Below, in pieces: positions 9,086-21,241 of a stretch of DNA of 64,000 bases; position 1 is the stretch's first letter, and each line of letters begins with the position of its first letter. The notes beneath the pieces were generated by a model. It made no database searches. It saw only the letters and a program-made list of their open reading frames with translations, and was not told the origin of the DNA. A program made the position numbers and the translations under genes. The stretch is from Begonia masoniana. Lineage: Eukaryota > Streptophyta > Magnoliopsida > Cucurbitales > Begoniaceae. The stretch lies in the NCBI GenBank assembly GCA_022432975.1, contig CM039511.1, positions 26,279,153-26,343,152 of the forward strand, read 5' to 3'.

Positions 9086-12000
9086 ATGGCTAGACAACCA
9101 GGAAGACCGAGGATACCAAGAGAGATACCAAGTCCGAGACGTGAGGAGGACTCTAGTGTAATCAGACAGCTGACAGAATTGATGCGCCAATAGCTGATAT
9201 AGTGCGTCAACAGTCTGATCAGTTAGGTGTGTTGTTGAACCGAGAAGCACAAGGAAGTGCCAACTGGGGTTCTAGTGGTGATCATTCTGGAGATAGGTTC
9301 AGGAGGCTAAGACCACCCACGTTTGATGGACAGTCAACTGATCCAGTTATTGCTAAAGGATGGCTTAGAAAGATTGAAAGTATGTTTAGGTGTGCCAACA
9401 TTGGAGAAGGAGAAAAAGTCACGTTGACAACCTTTCATTTAGCTGGTGAAGCTCAACGCTGGTGGGAAACAATAGAGACCACCACAGATGTTTTGACGAT
9501 GCCTTGGTCACAATTCAAGGACATTTTCTATGGGAAGTATTTTAACAGTACTGTCCAGACCGCGAAGAAGTTGGAGTTCCTGAACTTGAAGCAGACAGGG
9601 TCCGTGGCCGAGTATAGTAGGCAGTTTGAGTCCCTGTCCAGATTTGCTGGACACTTTGCTCACAAGGACAAGGATAAGGTGTTCAAATTTGTGCATGGGC
9701 TGAAGCCAGAAATTTATCGAGGAGTTAAATTTTGCGGAATTAAAGGTTTGGCATTAAGTGAGGTGGTGTCCACTGCTCTGGAAGTGGAAGAGGCTGAAAG
9801 GAAATGTGCTGGACCAAAGGAGGCCCCGCAAAGGTTTAACCAGCCACACCAACAAAGGGGAACGAAGAGGCCAAGTGAAGGCCAAAATAGCCAGGGAGCA
9901 GAAAGGAAAGTGCAGAATGTCAAGAAATTTCCCCAATGTCCAACATGTTTGAAGAATCACCCGGGGGAATGTAGGTGGACTTCTGGAAGGTGTTTCAACT
10001 GTGAGGAAGTTGGACACTCATTCAAAGATTGCACTAAGCCCAGAGTCCTTCGATGCTTCAACTGTAACAGGCCGGGACACATTGTTAGAAACTGCCAAAC
10101 GTCGAAGAGTGGCCCTGCTAGGATAAAGCCGAGAATATTTTCCATGGTAGAGTCAGGAGAAGAGGACCAGCCTGCTGTGGTGTCAGGTACTATATTGATC
10201 AACTATGTACCTGCTTTTACTTTGATAGATTCGGGTGCAACACATTCTTTTATAGCCTCTGCTTTTGCTGATAAGCTAGATGTACGGTTTGCTTCTTCTG
10301 AACATATGTTTAACGTAGCATTACCTTCTGGTGAGCGCATGCACTCTAACCAGGTGATGCTTGACAGTAATGTGTTAGTAGAGAATGTAAGTCTACCTGC
10401 TGATCTTATAATCATGAATATAATAGGATTTGATGTAATCCTAGGAATGGACTGGTTGTTTAAACATCACGCCACAATTGATTGTAGAACTGGAGTAGTT
10501 AGCTTTCAACCCCCTGGTAAGTTGAAACATACCTTTCAAGCTTCAAAGAAGAGTAAGGAAATGTCTGTGATAACTACTATTAGCACTAGACCTTCCCTGT
10601 GTGGAGAGTATTTGTGCTTCTTAGCTAGCGTTCTAGACACACAGCTTGTGGAAAAAGCAAATCCTCAGAATGTCTTAATCGTCCAAGACTTCCCCGAAGT
10701 GTTTTTAGATGACCTTCCCGGTTTACCGCCAGATAGGGAAATTGAATTTGTTGTAGATATTTACCCCGGAGCCGAGCCTGTGTCTAAAAATCCATATAGA
10801 TTAGCTCCAACTGAACTTAAGGAATTAAAGAAACAATTGGAGGATCTATTGGAGAAAGGGTTCATACGCCCAAGCTTTTCACCGTGGGGTGCACCTATCC
10901 TTTTTGTCAAGAAGAAATATGGATCAATGCGTATGTGCATTGATTATAGAGAATTGAATAAGTTAACTGTCAAAAACAAATACCCTTTGCCGAGAATTGA
11001 TGACTTATTTGACCAGCTTAGGGGTGCAAGAGTTTTCTCTAAGATTAACCTTAGGTCCGGTTATTACCAGCTGAAGGTAAAATCTAAAGATATCCCAAAG
11101 ACTGCCTTTCGCACAAGGTATGGACATTATGAGTTTTTGGTTATGTCTTCTGGTTTGATAAATGCACCAGCAGCCTTCATGGATCTCATGAATAGGGTGT
11201 TTCACGAGTATTTGGACAAGTTTGTCATAGTATTCATAGACGACATTCTAATCTATTCTAGAACTAAGGATGAGCATGCAAGGCATTTGAGTTTGGTGTT
11301 AGGAGTACTTAGACAGCACCAGCTTTATGCTAAGTTTTCCAAGTGTGAGTTTTGGTTGGACAGAGTTCACTTTCTTGGTCACGTGATCTCTGGAGATGGA
11401 ATATCTGTCGATCCAGCCAAAGTTCGAGCGGTTAAGGAATGGCCTCAACCGAAGAATGCTACAGATATCAGGAGTTTTCTTGGTCTAGCAGGATATTATA
11501 GAAAGTTCATCGAAGGATTTTCAAAGATCGCTACACCCCTTACTAAGTTAACCAGGAAAAATGTGAAGTATATATGGACTGATGAATGTGAACATAGTTT
11601 CATGATCTTGAAACAGAAACTAACCAATACTCCAATTTTAACCCTTCCAGCTGAAGATGGTAAATTTAGTATTTATTGTGATGCTTCCAAAATTGGTCTT
11701 GGTTGTGTGTTAATGCAGAATGGTAAAGTAATAGCTTATGCCTCTAGACAGTTGAAAACACATGAGAAGAACTACCCTACCCATGACTTAGAATTAGCTG
11801 CAGTTGTATTTGCACTTAAGATTTGGAGGCATTACTTGTATGGACAATCTTGTGAGATATTTTCAGATCATAAGAGCCTGAAGTATATCTTCACACAGAA
11901 GGAACTAAACATGAGGCAACGTCGATGGTTGGAATTTGTAAAAGACTATGATTTTGAGATTAAATACCATCCCGGCAAAGCAAATGTCGTGGCTGATGCT

Positions 12001-13561
12001 TTGAGTAGAGTAACAACATCAACCCCATCTATGATTTTTAGTATGCCATTAGCTTTAGAGTCAGAATTCCAAAAATTTAACCTAGAAGCAGTAACCAGTG
12101 TATCAGCTATACTATCAGCCAAAACCTTAAGGCCTACCATTCTAGAGAAAATAAAGGAAGCTCAGACGAATGATGATGAGTGTAACAAGTACAAGTCAAG
12201 CATGAATTCTATGGACCAATCAGATTTTAACTATTCTGCTAATGGGATCCTCAAGTTTAGAAATAGGTGGTTTGTTCCAGCCATTAAGGAACTTCGTGAT
12301 GAGATTCTTTCTGAAGCACACTCTTCCAGGTTCTCTGTTCACCCTGGAAGTACAAAGATGTATAGAGACCTTAAGCAACACTACTGGTGGCCTAGTATGA
12401 AACGAAGCGTGGCAGAATATGTAGGATCATGTTTGTGTTGTGAACAGATTAAAGCCGAGCATCAGAGACCCTCAGGAACATTGCAACCCTTACCAGTTCC
12501 TGAATGGAAATGGGAACAAATAACTATGGATTGGATTACCTAGGACAGCAAAGGGACATGATGCAATCTGGGTAATAGTTGATCGTTTAACCAAATCTGC
12601 TCACTTTCTGCCAATGAAGATAACATATTCGGTGGATCAACTGGCCGAGTTGTATGTGCACGAAGTTGTTAGACTGCATGGAGTTCCAAGCACCATAGTT
12701 TCAAACCGAGACTCCAGATTTACATCTAAGTTTTGGAAAAGTTTGCACAAGGCTATGGGAACACAGCTTAATTTCAGCACAGCTTTCCACCCTCAAACAG
12801 ATGGACAATCCGAGAGAACCATTCAGACCTTAGAAGATATGCTCCGAGCATGCATATTGGATTTTCAAGGATCTTGGAGTAAATATTTACCATTGGTTGA
12901 GTTCTCTTACAATAACAGTTTTCAAGCAACAATAGGCATGGCTCCATACGAAGCATTATATGGACGAAAATGCAGATCTCCTTTGTACTGGGATGAAGTT
13001 GGTGAAGCACAGTTGCTTGGTCCTGACATTGTGCAGCAGACTGTGGAGAAGGTTGCCCTCATCCGACAGAGAATTCTGACAGCTCAAAGCCGCCAGAAGA
13101 GTTATGCTGATAAAAGACGAAGAGAATTAGAGTTTGAAGTAGGTGATGAAGTTTTTCTTAAGGTGTCACCATTCAAAGGAGTTGTGAGATTCGGGAAGAG
13201 AGGAAAGTTGAACCCCAGGTTTATTGGACCATTCTTAAATTTGAAAAGGGTTGGGAGTGCAGCCTATCTGTTGCAGTTACCAGCTTCTATGGAAGGAATC
13301 CACAACATGTTCCATGTTTCTATGTTAAAGAAGTGTGTAAGAGATCCATATCAGATTGTGGAACAGCAGGACATTGAGGTTCTTCCTACTCTTGCATATG
13401 AGGAGAAACCAGTAAGGATCTTGGACTATGCAGTGAAGGTATTGCGCAACAAAGAAGTTCCACTAGTGAAAGTCTTATGGCACAACCAGAACATAGAGGA
13501 GACAACTTGGGAGCGCCAGCAAGACATGATGGACCAACATCCTGAGTTGTTCAGGTACTGA
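9086..13561 (+). pseudogene. Element A gag-pol polyprotein, disrupted
   Basis: This encoded the capsid and enzymes of a gypsy chromovirus. The natural start is ATG 9086 (MARQPGRPRIPRE). A TAG at 9191 plus a one-base loss shift the frame; from 9202 a frame of 1113 codons stays open to 12543. It holds gag, two CCHC knuckles (9991-10032, 10054-10095), protease (IDSGATHSF, near 10229), RT with IDD at 11236-11244, RNase H ([10 protein letters not shown]) and the integrase zinc finger (H...H...CLCC). An 8-bp deletion near 12537 shifts the frame again; the integrase core and chromodomain-like tail ([14 protein letters not shown]) continue to TGA 13559. The first RT aspartate is Asn (KINLRSG, codon 11047) and the second integrase aspartate is Asn (SNRD, codon 12704). 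Domain names are family knowledge; the breaks are visible in the sequence. Confidence 0.93.
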
Positions 13562-13579
13562 ATTTTGAAGACAAAATTC

Positions 13580-13596
13580 TTTTAAGGAGGGTAGAT
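13580..13596 (+). other. Polypurine tract of element A
   Basis: TTTTAAGGAGGGTAGAT lies directly before the 3' LTR. This is the expected place for the RNase H-resistant purine run that primes plus-strand synthesis. Confidence 0.75.
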
Positions 13597-15705
13597 TGTA
13601 GCACTCGGTTTAATCACAATCTAATTATTTAATCAAATCGTGAGAAATTATTTTTATGGAGGATTAATGACTAGGTTAATGTATGACTAAGGGAGGGCAG
13701 TATGGTAATCTGATAGTAATAAAGGTTAACGCATTTAAGGGAAATGTTATTGAAGTAGCCGCCACTGTTTTATTTCATTTCCTCTCCATTCTCAGCTCCT
13801 CAGCTTAGCAGAACGCGATAGGAGACCCCCTTCGACTTCCTCCAGCGATTTCCTCCGAACTTGGTGAGTTTTGCTTCTATTTCTTGCTACATTGTATCTA
13901 TCGTTGGTAGGAGGGATGATAAATGAGGTTTTGAGAAGGCGGTAAACGAGTGGTGGTTTCGGTTTAAGTTGAAATCGGGAATGCACAATGACTAGAGTTT
14001 CCAAAATAGTTTCCCTTAGATTTCTAGTGGTTTGGAATGAAGATTAGAGGAAATTTAATGTATGCTCTGTCTATGGTTTTAGGTTCGAGTAATACCCGAA
14101 GTAGCTTGCAACCAAGTTTTTCCAGGAGACTAGGTAAGTAGAGTTTGCATGTGCCTTTGGGCCTACATCACAAAACAGTAGGATTTGTGTATGCATGAAT
14201 GTTTGTTTCTTTTCAGTCGCCATGCATCATATTTTGATGGAAAACGAAAATGAATTCATGAAGTAGCATGGTGAGACGTGAACAGATTGCAACAGTATAC
14301 TTTTAAGGGAATTAATCCGCCCCTTAATCGAACATCTGGATACATACCTTGGGAAAATTGATCCATCTCCCATTGTATCAGGGATCAAATCAGCTGTTAA
14401 GGGAACTAATCCGCCCCTTAATTGAATATATGGATACATACCTTGGGAAAACTGATCCATCTCCCATTGTATCAGGGATCATCAGACCAGTGAACGAATG
14501 CAACATAACTGAGGGATGAAAGTAGAAACTGCATATTTAGGATTTACATTTTAGTACATATTTCATTCCTTGCTTTGCTTACTTAGCATTAGGCTAATAG
14601 ATGAGTTTCGTGATGTAGGTGAAGAGGTTACTGCAGGTGAATTTCCTGTGTGCACAGATGAGTAGATGTGGTTGGAGGGGTACATTCATGCTCCGGTCTG
14701 GTAAACTGATGAGACGGGTTAACTGATGTCAGCAGTTGTGAAGGTCTAGTTGATAATGATTCAATCTGAGTACATTGAGTTTTCATGACAGTAGTGGTTG
14801 CAACCTTTTGAATTAGTTTTGAGAATTCCTGACATTAGTGTTCTGTTGGATTTTAAAATGCTGTTTTTACTGAATTTGAGTAATGCAATGATTTAAATTG
14901 TCTCTGAATGGTTTTTGGTAAAATGCTTAAGTCCTTTGATAGTCGGAACTTTCTCGGTTTACAGTAAAGTTTACTGCCATGTTGTTTAGTCCATCGGCAG
15001 GAGTCGAGTAATTTACCTATCGGATAATGTAGAGCTCTTAAGCTACCGGTAGATATTCTCTATCGGTAGATTTTTTAAGGAGTCATGTGAGGTGCACGTG
15101 TCCACCGGTAGATATTCTCTATCGGTAGATATTTTAAGGAGTCATGTGAGGTGCATGTGTCCACCGGTAGACATTCTCTATCGGTAGATGTTTTAAGGAG
15201 TCATGTGAGGTGCACGTGTCCACCGGTAGATATTCTCTATCGGTAGATGTTTTAAATGACCACGTGAGAAGCACGTATCGGTAGATCCGAGGCGCAAGAC
15301 TTGTCGTTTTGTGAACGGTAGATTTTGGATAACTGAATTATCCAGCTGACGTCATCGGTAGAAGCCTCCTACTTCCTGTTTCTGCTTCTTCCGTTGACTT
15401 TGTCCATCGGCAGATGCGTTTGACTTCTGCGACCCCTCAAGTATTCCACGGTTTAAATTTTTATCTCCCATTTGCCTACTGTTTCTTAACATTCCCAACG
15501 ATTATTTCAACAGTGTTTATTTCACAGTTTTGTTTAACTCCATTGTTGTTCAAATGATTTCCGCTGCAAATTTTTAAATGTTTTAAGTTTTTAGAAAAAT
15601 GTCAAATTTTGACTGTCGAGTGAAGATTTAAATTAATCAAAAAATTTCTTAGTCATGTTCGAGCATTGAGTAGCGAACCGGGTTCAGAAAACTCGGGGCG
15701 TTACA
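13597..15705 (+). repeat. Element A 3' LTR
   Basis: TGTAGCACTCGG to GGGGCGTTACA, 2109 bp, followed by TSD CCTAG. It contains the intron-like cassette (14134-14618), four 59-bp units (15058-15293) and TGACGTCA. It is close to the 5' LTR apart from repeat number and scattered substitutions. Confidence 0.93.
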
Positions 15706-15710
15706 CCTAG

Positions 15711-16181
15711 GCAACAAATGATCAATAGATTGAAGTCAATTTTGAAACCTTAAGCTCTCAAACATCAAGTGGATTTTGTTTTTGAGTGTAGTGGACTCCA
15801 TTTGTGTTGCACCCATCTCCATTCTCTTCCCTTTGAGGTAGAATTTTCTGCAAGGGTGCAAAAAACTCTTGATGTGAACCGAGGAGCGATAAATCTCAAA
15901 GTCAAAGCCCATGATTTATTAGAAGATAAATGAGGTCCAATGAACAAAGCTGAACATGGTTTAGTCGTTAAAATCCGAGAAAAAAGTCATCACAACATGA
16001 GCAAAAGACTATGTAAATTAAAAACTTCGTAGCATGGAAGTGGTCCCCACAAATTTGACAAAAGGAGAGCTATAAGGCATGGAGTTGAGACCCATAAATG
16101 CCCATGGGTTGGAGAAAGAAGGGTAAAGATCCACGCAAACTAAAAAGAGATAAAGATTCATGTGAGTTGGAAAAAGATAAA
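15711..16181. other. Flanking DNA between A and F, no gene seen
   Basis: 471 bp that would join to 3198 if element A were removed and to 21853 if F were removed. AT-rich, without a supported frame. Probably part of the older degenerate retroelement into which A and F inserted. Its last five bases (ATAAA, 16177-16181) are the target duplication of F. Confidence 0.5.
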
Positions 16182-16560
16182 TGTATTGCTCGGGTTTTCG
16201 GATCTTAGGATTTTCTAATTTCTTAGGTTATTTTCGTAAAATAGCAAATTGAAGTATTTTCTTGAGCGGGATGTTTCTTTAGAGCCCTAGGAATTTATGG
16301 GAATTTTTAGAGGAATAAGTGAAATTTTAGAAATCCAAATCGAAAGAGTAATGCTAGAGTTCCAGTTTTAGCCTTTTAGTATGTTAATTCGTAAAAATAG
16401 CAAAATAAGTCCGTTTTACGAAAAGAAAGTGTTATTAGGGTCCTAACGATTAATTTGAATTTTTGGAGATATACGGGATTGAACGAAATTTCAAAAGATG
16501 CCGAAAGCACGGGAGGGCAAAACGGTATATTGATGTTTTAAATAGGAATTAAAATTAGGA

Positions 16561-16619
16561 TTATTATTATTATTATTATTAATTAAAACAACAGAATGGT
16601 TAAAACCATTCTGTTGTTT
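16561..16619. repeat. ATT microsatellite followed by a perfect hairpin
   Basis: An ATT run ends near 16580. Then a 16-bp inverted repeat, AAACAACAGAATGGTT (16586-16601), pairs with 16604-16619 across a 2-base loop. Solo LTR E has the same arrangement in opposite orientation with different apical bases that still pair. Confidence 0.85.
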
Positions 16620-17458
16620 ATGCTCGAGCTCGAGCCCGATGCCGAGAGAGACGAGGGAGACAACGGCGACTCTCCTCCGACGAATGCCGTCGACTTCTCG
16701 CCGTTCTTCGGCCAGACAACGGCGACGAGAGGCTTCGGTCCATCTCCGCGCACAAACCGAACGGTGAGCCCTATTCTTGCCCTGTTTTTGGTTCGGTCGT
16801 GGCCGAGGGTGACGAGCTCGATTGAGCTCCGATCACCGGCCGTTTTTGGTTGGTCTTGGCTCGGGATTGCCGGACATTAGGGCGGCTTTAGTCTCCTGGC
16901 CGTGAGGTGCCCAATTTGGGCGAAATTCAGTGAAGCCCGATTTAGGGTATTTCAGGTTTTGCTTGATGCCTCGGAATTTTTGGTTAGATATTGTTAATTG
17001 AGTGTATATGTGGTCGATTGTTGAGGAAATGGGTGGAATTTGATGAAAAATTGGAAAGGGGGAAATTTCCGATTAAGGGCAGATTCGGGTTTTTGCTATT
17101 TTGACCTAGCTAGGGTCGTTTGTTTTAAAATTTCTTTTGGCAGGTTAAAATAGGTTATTAGAGGAGTATGTGGCCGCTAGAATCGTTTGATTCCGACAAC
17201 CAACGCAAAAGTTATGCACGTTTGAAGTTTCGGATCGGTTTTTACCGAACCCATATTAGGGCCCATTTAGTTAGGTTTTAGTTGGATTAGGCTAGAAATA
17301 GTAGTTTGAGATGTTTTCACGAAAGTGAGAGTTTAGTTATGCCGAGCGAGTTTTAATGCAATGTTTTGATATTTAGGATCGATTTTAATACCTTTATTTA
17401 TGAAATGCCTTAGGTGGACACGGCTTTTGGACGGTGTTCGGCTTGCTACGGACGCCAG

Positions 17459-18005
17459 GTAAGTGGGTGTTAGGCTTCCGGCCCTTAAGGCCCTACATCG
17501 TGTCAACGCTAGGATTTTCTGTTTTGATGATGATTTTCTGATTGTGGGGTCTTGACGTGTCAGGTAGCCTAGGTTATTAGTTAATATTGTTTGCTAGGTT
17601 CGTTGTGATTAAAGCACGTCTATGTATGTTTGTGAATTCCTCATGCATCATGTTTTATAAAAGGTGCATATTAAATATTTACGAGCATGTTTTTACGATG
17701 AATTGAGTGATAATGATTTAAAGATGATATGTGATCTCACGGGGTAAGACATGGTTCTCACGGGGTAAGTCATGTGTTCTCACGGGGTAAGACATGGTTC
17801 TCACGGGGTAAGACATGGTTCTCACAGGGCAAGTCATGGTTCTCACGGGGCAAGGAAATGGTCTACTACGTAGACAAATGAGAAAATGTTAACAAAACGA
17901 AACGAAGTGAACATGTTTTTACAAATGTCATGCATCTATGTAAATGTTAAGTTTAGTACACTCTTTACTAAGCATTAGGCTTAATGTTTATGTTGTATGA
18001 TGTAG
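17459..18005 (+). promoter_or_regulatory. Intron-like cassette in solo LTR F
   Basis: GACGCCAG|GTAAGT at 17451-17464, then CCCTACATCG, CATGCATCATGTTTT (near 17643), TACTAAGCATTAGGCTTAAT (near 17967) and TGATGTAG|GTGA ending at 18005. Length is 547 bp. The TTCTCACGGGG minisatellite lies inside it. Confidence 0.5.
17738..17862 (+). repeat. TTCTCACGGGG minisatellite in solo LTR F
   Basis: About six imperfect units of roughly 20 bp built on TTCTCACGGGGTAAGACATGG. The core TTCTCACGGG also forms the repeats of J (46688-46830) and, inverted, of I (42661-43695 and 52985-53110). Confidence 0.85.
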
Positions 18006-19252
18006 GTGACAGGTGTGATGGTGAGAGTTCCTCTTGATGATAAAGAATAGGTGGTCGACGGGTGGTGCTCGTGGTGACGGGGTGTGTTTTGGTTTGGCTT
18101 GATGATCCGATGGTGTGCCCCGAACTGTTTTGTGGCGAATGGATGTGAGTTAGTTTTGTTGGTAAGTAGGTCTACGTGTCGGTTTCGTTTGTGAAAGTAT
18201 GAAAATGTTTAAGTATGTAGATTGGATGTTTTGATAGAAAAATGTATGAAAAGTCGAGTTTTGATGTATGTGTAGTGGAAATAGAACGTTTAGAATGTGG
18301 AGTCTTTGTAACGCCCCTGAACCCACCCTGGCTCGGAGCGCTACTTTGCTAACCAATCCCACGTTAAAACTGACTCCCAAACATAAAAGAAAACGATCAC
18401 ATCTGAATTTAAAACTAAACTCCCAAAACTCTCTTAAATCATACCTAGCTGCCTAGACGCCCTAATTTCCCTTAATCCTAACCTTTAAGCACCACGGCGT
18501 CCTTCCCGAAAATTTCGACAAAGTAACGCCTGAAAATGGCGCCTCCAAAATGCTAGGTACCTGCACACAAACCAATCCCAACCAGATCCAGAATATTCCT
18601 AACCATCTAACCATCCTACGAAATCTCCAAATAGCAGTAAAGAGGAAAACTAAAATACTAACATCTCTAACTGAAGAAAGTCCACAGTACAGGGTGACAC
18701 GTCACCCTTAACTATGACTATATACATCAAATACAAATAGCTATGCAATAACTCTAAAAACATCAATAAAAAATAAAGTTACGCATTCCCATCATTTCTA
18801 CAAACAGACATTTACAACAAACTACCAAAGGACAAAGCCCACACTCCCGAAGACCATGGTCGAGGCGCCCCGACAACTGCCTGTACCGGCATGCCCCGTA
18901 CTTCTCCGACGGCTCCCAAGTCATGGCTCACTCGCTCAGCTCACTTGTAACCGCATCGTTACCTACACCATAGAACAAACACACACACACACGTAAGCTT
19001 ACGCTTAGCAAGTAGGGATTAACACATACAACTAAATAGAATGCAAGCTACACATAACGCTGAACAAAACAATCAAACAACACAACGACACGAAACAAAA
19101 CACAGATTTGCCCACACTCAAAAGGATGCCTTATTCTTTAACCGACTACAGTCCCAACCCATGCAACATAACACGACAACTCAACTCAAAAACACAGCAC
19201 AACCCCCTCACACATGCCAATTCTACTCACTCTGCTGCTTTCTTACTCATGC

Positions 19253-19920
19253 ACGTTAACGACGAGACGTTAAACCCTCTAGTGCTATTGCACGTTAACG
19301 ACGAGGCGTTCAACTCCCTAGTGCATACTCTCTAGCACGTTAACGACGAGACGTTAAACCCTCTAGTGCTCTTGCACGTTAACGACGAGGCGTTCAACTC
19401 CCTAGTGCATACTCTCTAGCACGTTAACGATGAGACGTTAAACCCTCTAGTGCTCTTGCACGTTAACGACGAGGCGTTCAACTCCCTAGTGCATACTCTC
19501 TAGCACGTTAACGACGAGACGTTAAACCCTGTAGTGCTCTTGCACGTTAACGACGAGGCGTTCAACTCCCTAGTGCATACTCTCTAGCACGTAACGACGA
19601 GACGTTAAACCCTCTAGTGCTCTTGCACGTTAACGACGAGGCGTTCAACTCCCTAGTGCATACTCTCTAGCACGTTAACGACGAGACGTTAAACCCTCTA
19701 GTGCTCTTGCACGTTAACGACGAGGCGTTCAACTCCCTAGTGCATACTCTCTAGCACGTTAACGACGAGACGTTAAACCCTCTAGTGCTCTTGCACGTTA
19801 ACGACGAGGCGTTCAACTCCCTAGTGCATACTCTCTAGCACGTTAACGACGAGACGTTAAACCCTCTAGTGTTCTTGCACGTTAACGACGAGGCGTTCAA
19901 CTCCCTAGTGCTTACTCTCA
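19253..19920. repeat. 84-bp minisatellite made of two diverged halves
   Basis: Units of 84 bp repeat about eight times (CACGTT at 19336, 19420 and so on). Each unit holds two related halves of about 42 bp, CACGTTAACGACGAGACGTT and CACGTTAACGACGAGGCGTT, with alternating tails ending CTCTAGTG or CCCTAGTG. The strict alternation shows that an older 42-bp pair was amplified as a dimer. Confidence 0.9.
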
Positions 19921-21132
19921 TACATTTCATGCTACTCACACAACAGTCAAAACTCAAACACCGAACAAACTCCAAAAAATAACACAACACTCAACCACCA
20001 AACGACAGCCAAGAATGTCAGCTCCACACTACATAATACAAAACAACACAACTATCAAACAATGCTGGTCAACCACACAACCAAAACAATACAGAGCCAC
20101 CATACAACCAAACCATGCCTAACCAAAACAAACAAAGCAAAGCAACCAATTCACAATTCAAACCAAGTAAAGAAATCAACCAACGACAATTCCCTACCGT
20201 TCCATGGTGTAGGCCCGGAGGCAAAACATAACGTCCTCTACTTACCTGAACTCTGGCACCGCACTTACTCGCTTTGGCTATGTACATTTCCCCACTCGGT
20301 AACCTATCACATTCACAAAAATTCACTTAAGCATCACTATTCACTTCTAAAGCATATTTAAAATAACTCTAACTACAACGATTCAAACTTCTTTAAAATT
20401 AAGCCTACATTCACCAATTACTCTCAAACTACTATTTCTAGCCTAATTCAACAAAAACCTAACGAAACGGGCCACCAATTTGGGTTCGGTAAAAATCGAC
20501 CCGAAACCTCAAACGTGCATAACTTTTGCGTCGGTTATCAGAATCGAACGATTCCAGCGGCCACGTACTCCTCTAATAACCAATTTTAGCCTGCCAAAAG
20601 GAATTTGAAATTAAACAACCCTAGCTAGGTCAAATATCACAAAACCCGAACTGCCCCTTTACCCGAAAAATCCCCCTTTTCGATTTTCCATCAATTCTCA
20701 CTCAATTCTTCACTAAACAACCACAAATACCCTCAATTAGCATAAATTAACCAAAAATCTCGAACTACACGCAAAACCCGAAATGCCCTAAAGAGGGCTT
20801 CACTGTTTTTTCGCCCAAATCGGGCTCAACACGGCCAGGCGACCAAAGCCGATCCTAGGGTCTGCAAACCCACGCCGGAGGTGACCAAAAACGGCCGGTG
20901 ATCGGAGCTCAAACTCGCTCCTCACCCTCGGCCACAAATAGAACCGAAACAGGGGAAGAGAACGACTTACCGTTCGGATTCTGTGCGTGACGACGGCCGG
21001 AACTGGCAGCCTAGGAGTCGCCGACGTCGTCTGGCCGGAAACCGTCGGGAATCGCCGGCGCTTTCTCCGTCGATCGCCGCCGGAGCTCCCCTCCTTCCCT
21101 GCCCTGTTCTCGGGCTCGGGTGCTCAAACGCG

Positions 21133-21180
21133 AACAACAGAATAGCTTCGGCTATTCTGTTGTTTTAATTTTTATTTATT

Positions 21181-21239
<59 letters not shown>
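21133..21239. repeat. Hairpin plus TAA microsatellite in solo LTR E
   Basis: A 14-bp inverted repeat, AACAACAGAATAGC (21133-21146) with 21151-21164, encloses the loop TTCG. A run of TAA/ATA trinucleotides follows to about 21239. It is the counterpart of the F hairpin at 16586 in inverse orientation. Confidence 0.85.

Positions 21240-21241
<2 letters not shown>

Larger units (their letters stand above)
3204..15705 (+). mobile_element. Element A: complete Ty3/gypsy chromovirus, broken coding
   Basis: Complete LTR retrotransposon bounded by TGTAGCAC...GTTACA and flanked by the perfect 5-bp duplication CCTAG (3199-3203 and 15706-15710). Order: 5' LTR, tRNA-Met primer site, gag, protease, RT, RNase H, integrase, chromodomain-like tail, polypurine tract, 3' LTR. 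The element is 12.5 kb long because its 5' LTR contains a 2.8-kb solo LTR (K) and 14 extra minisatellite units. The pol order and C-terminal tail suit a chromovirus, probably Tekay/Del-like; clade placement would need a tree. It cannot move by itself: gag is frameshifted and the RT and integrase active sites are mutated. Confidence 0.93.

Noticed and set aside
16596..16880. 94-codon frame after the F hairpin
   Set aside because: Falls in the GC-rich leader part of a solo LTR, begins inside the hairpin, and lacks a recognisable domain.
20062..20361. 99-codon frame and its antisense partner in E
   Set aside because: Low-complexity A/C-rich sequence in a solo LTR, open on both strands, without domain.
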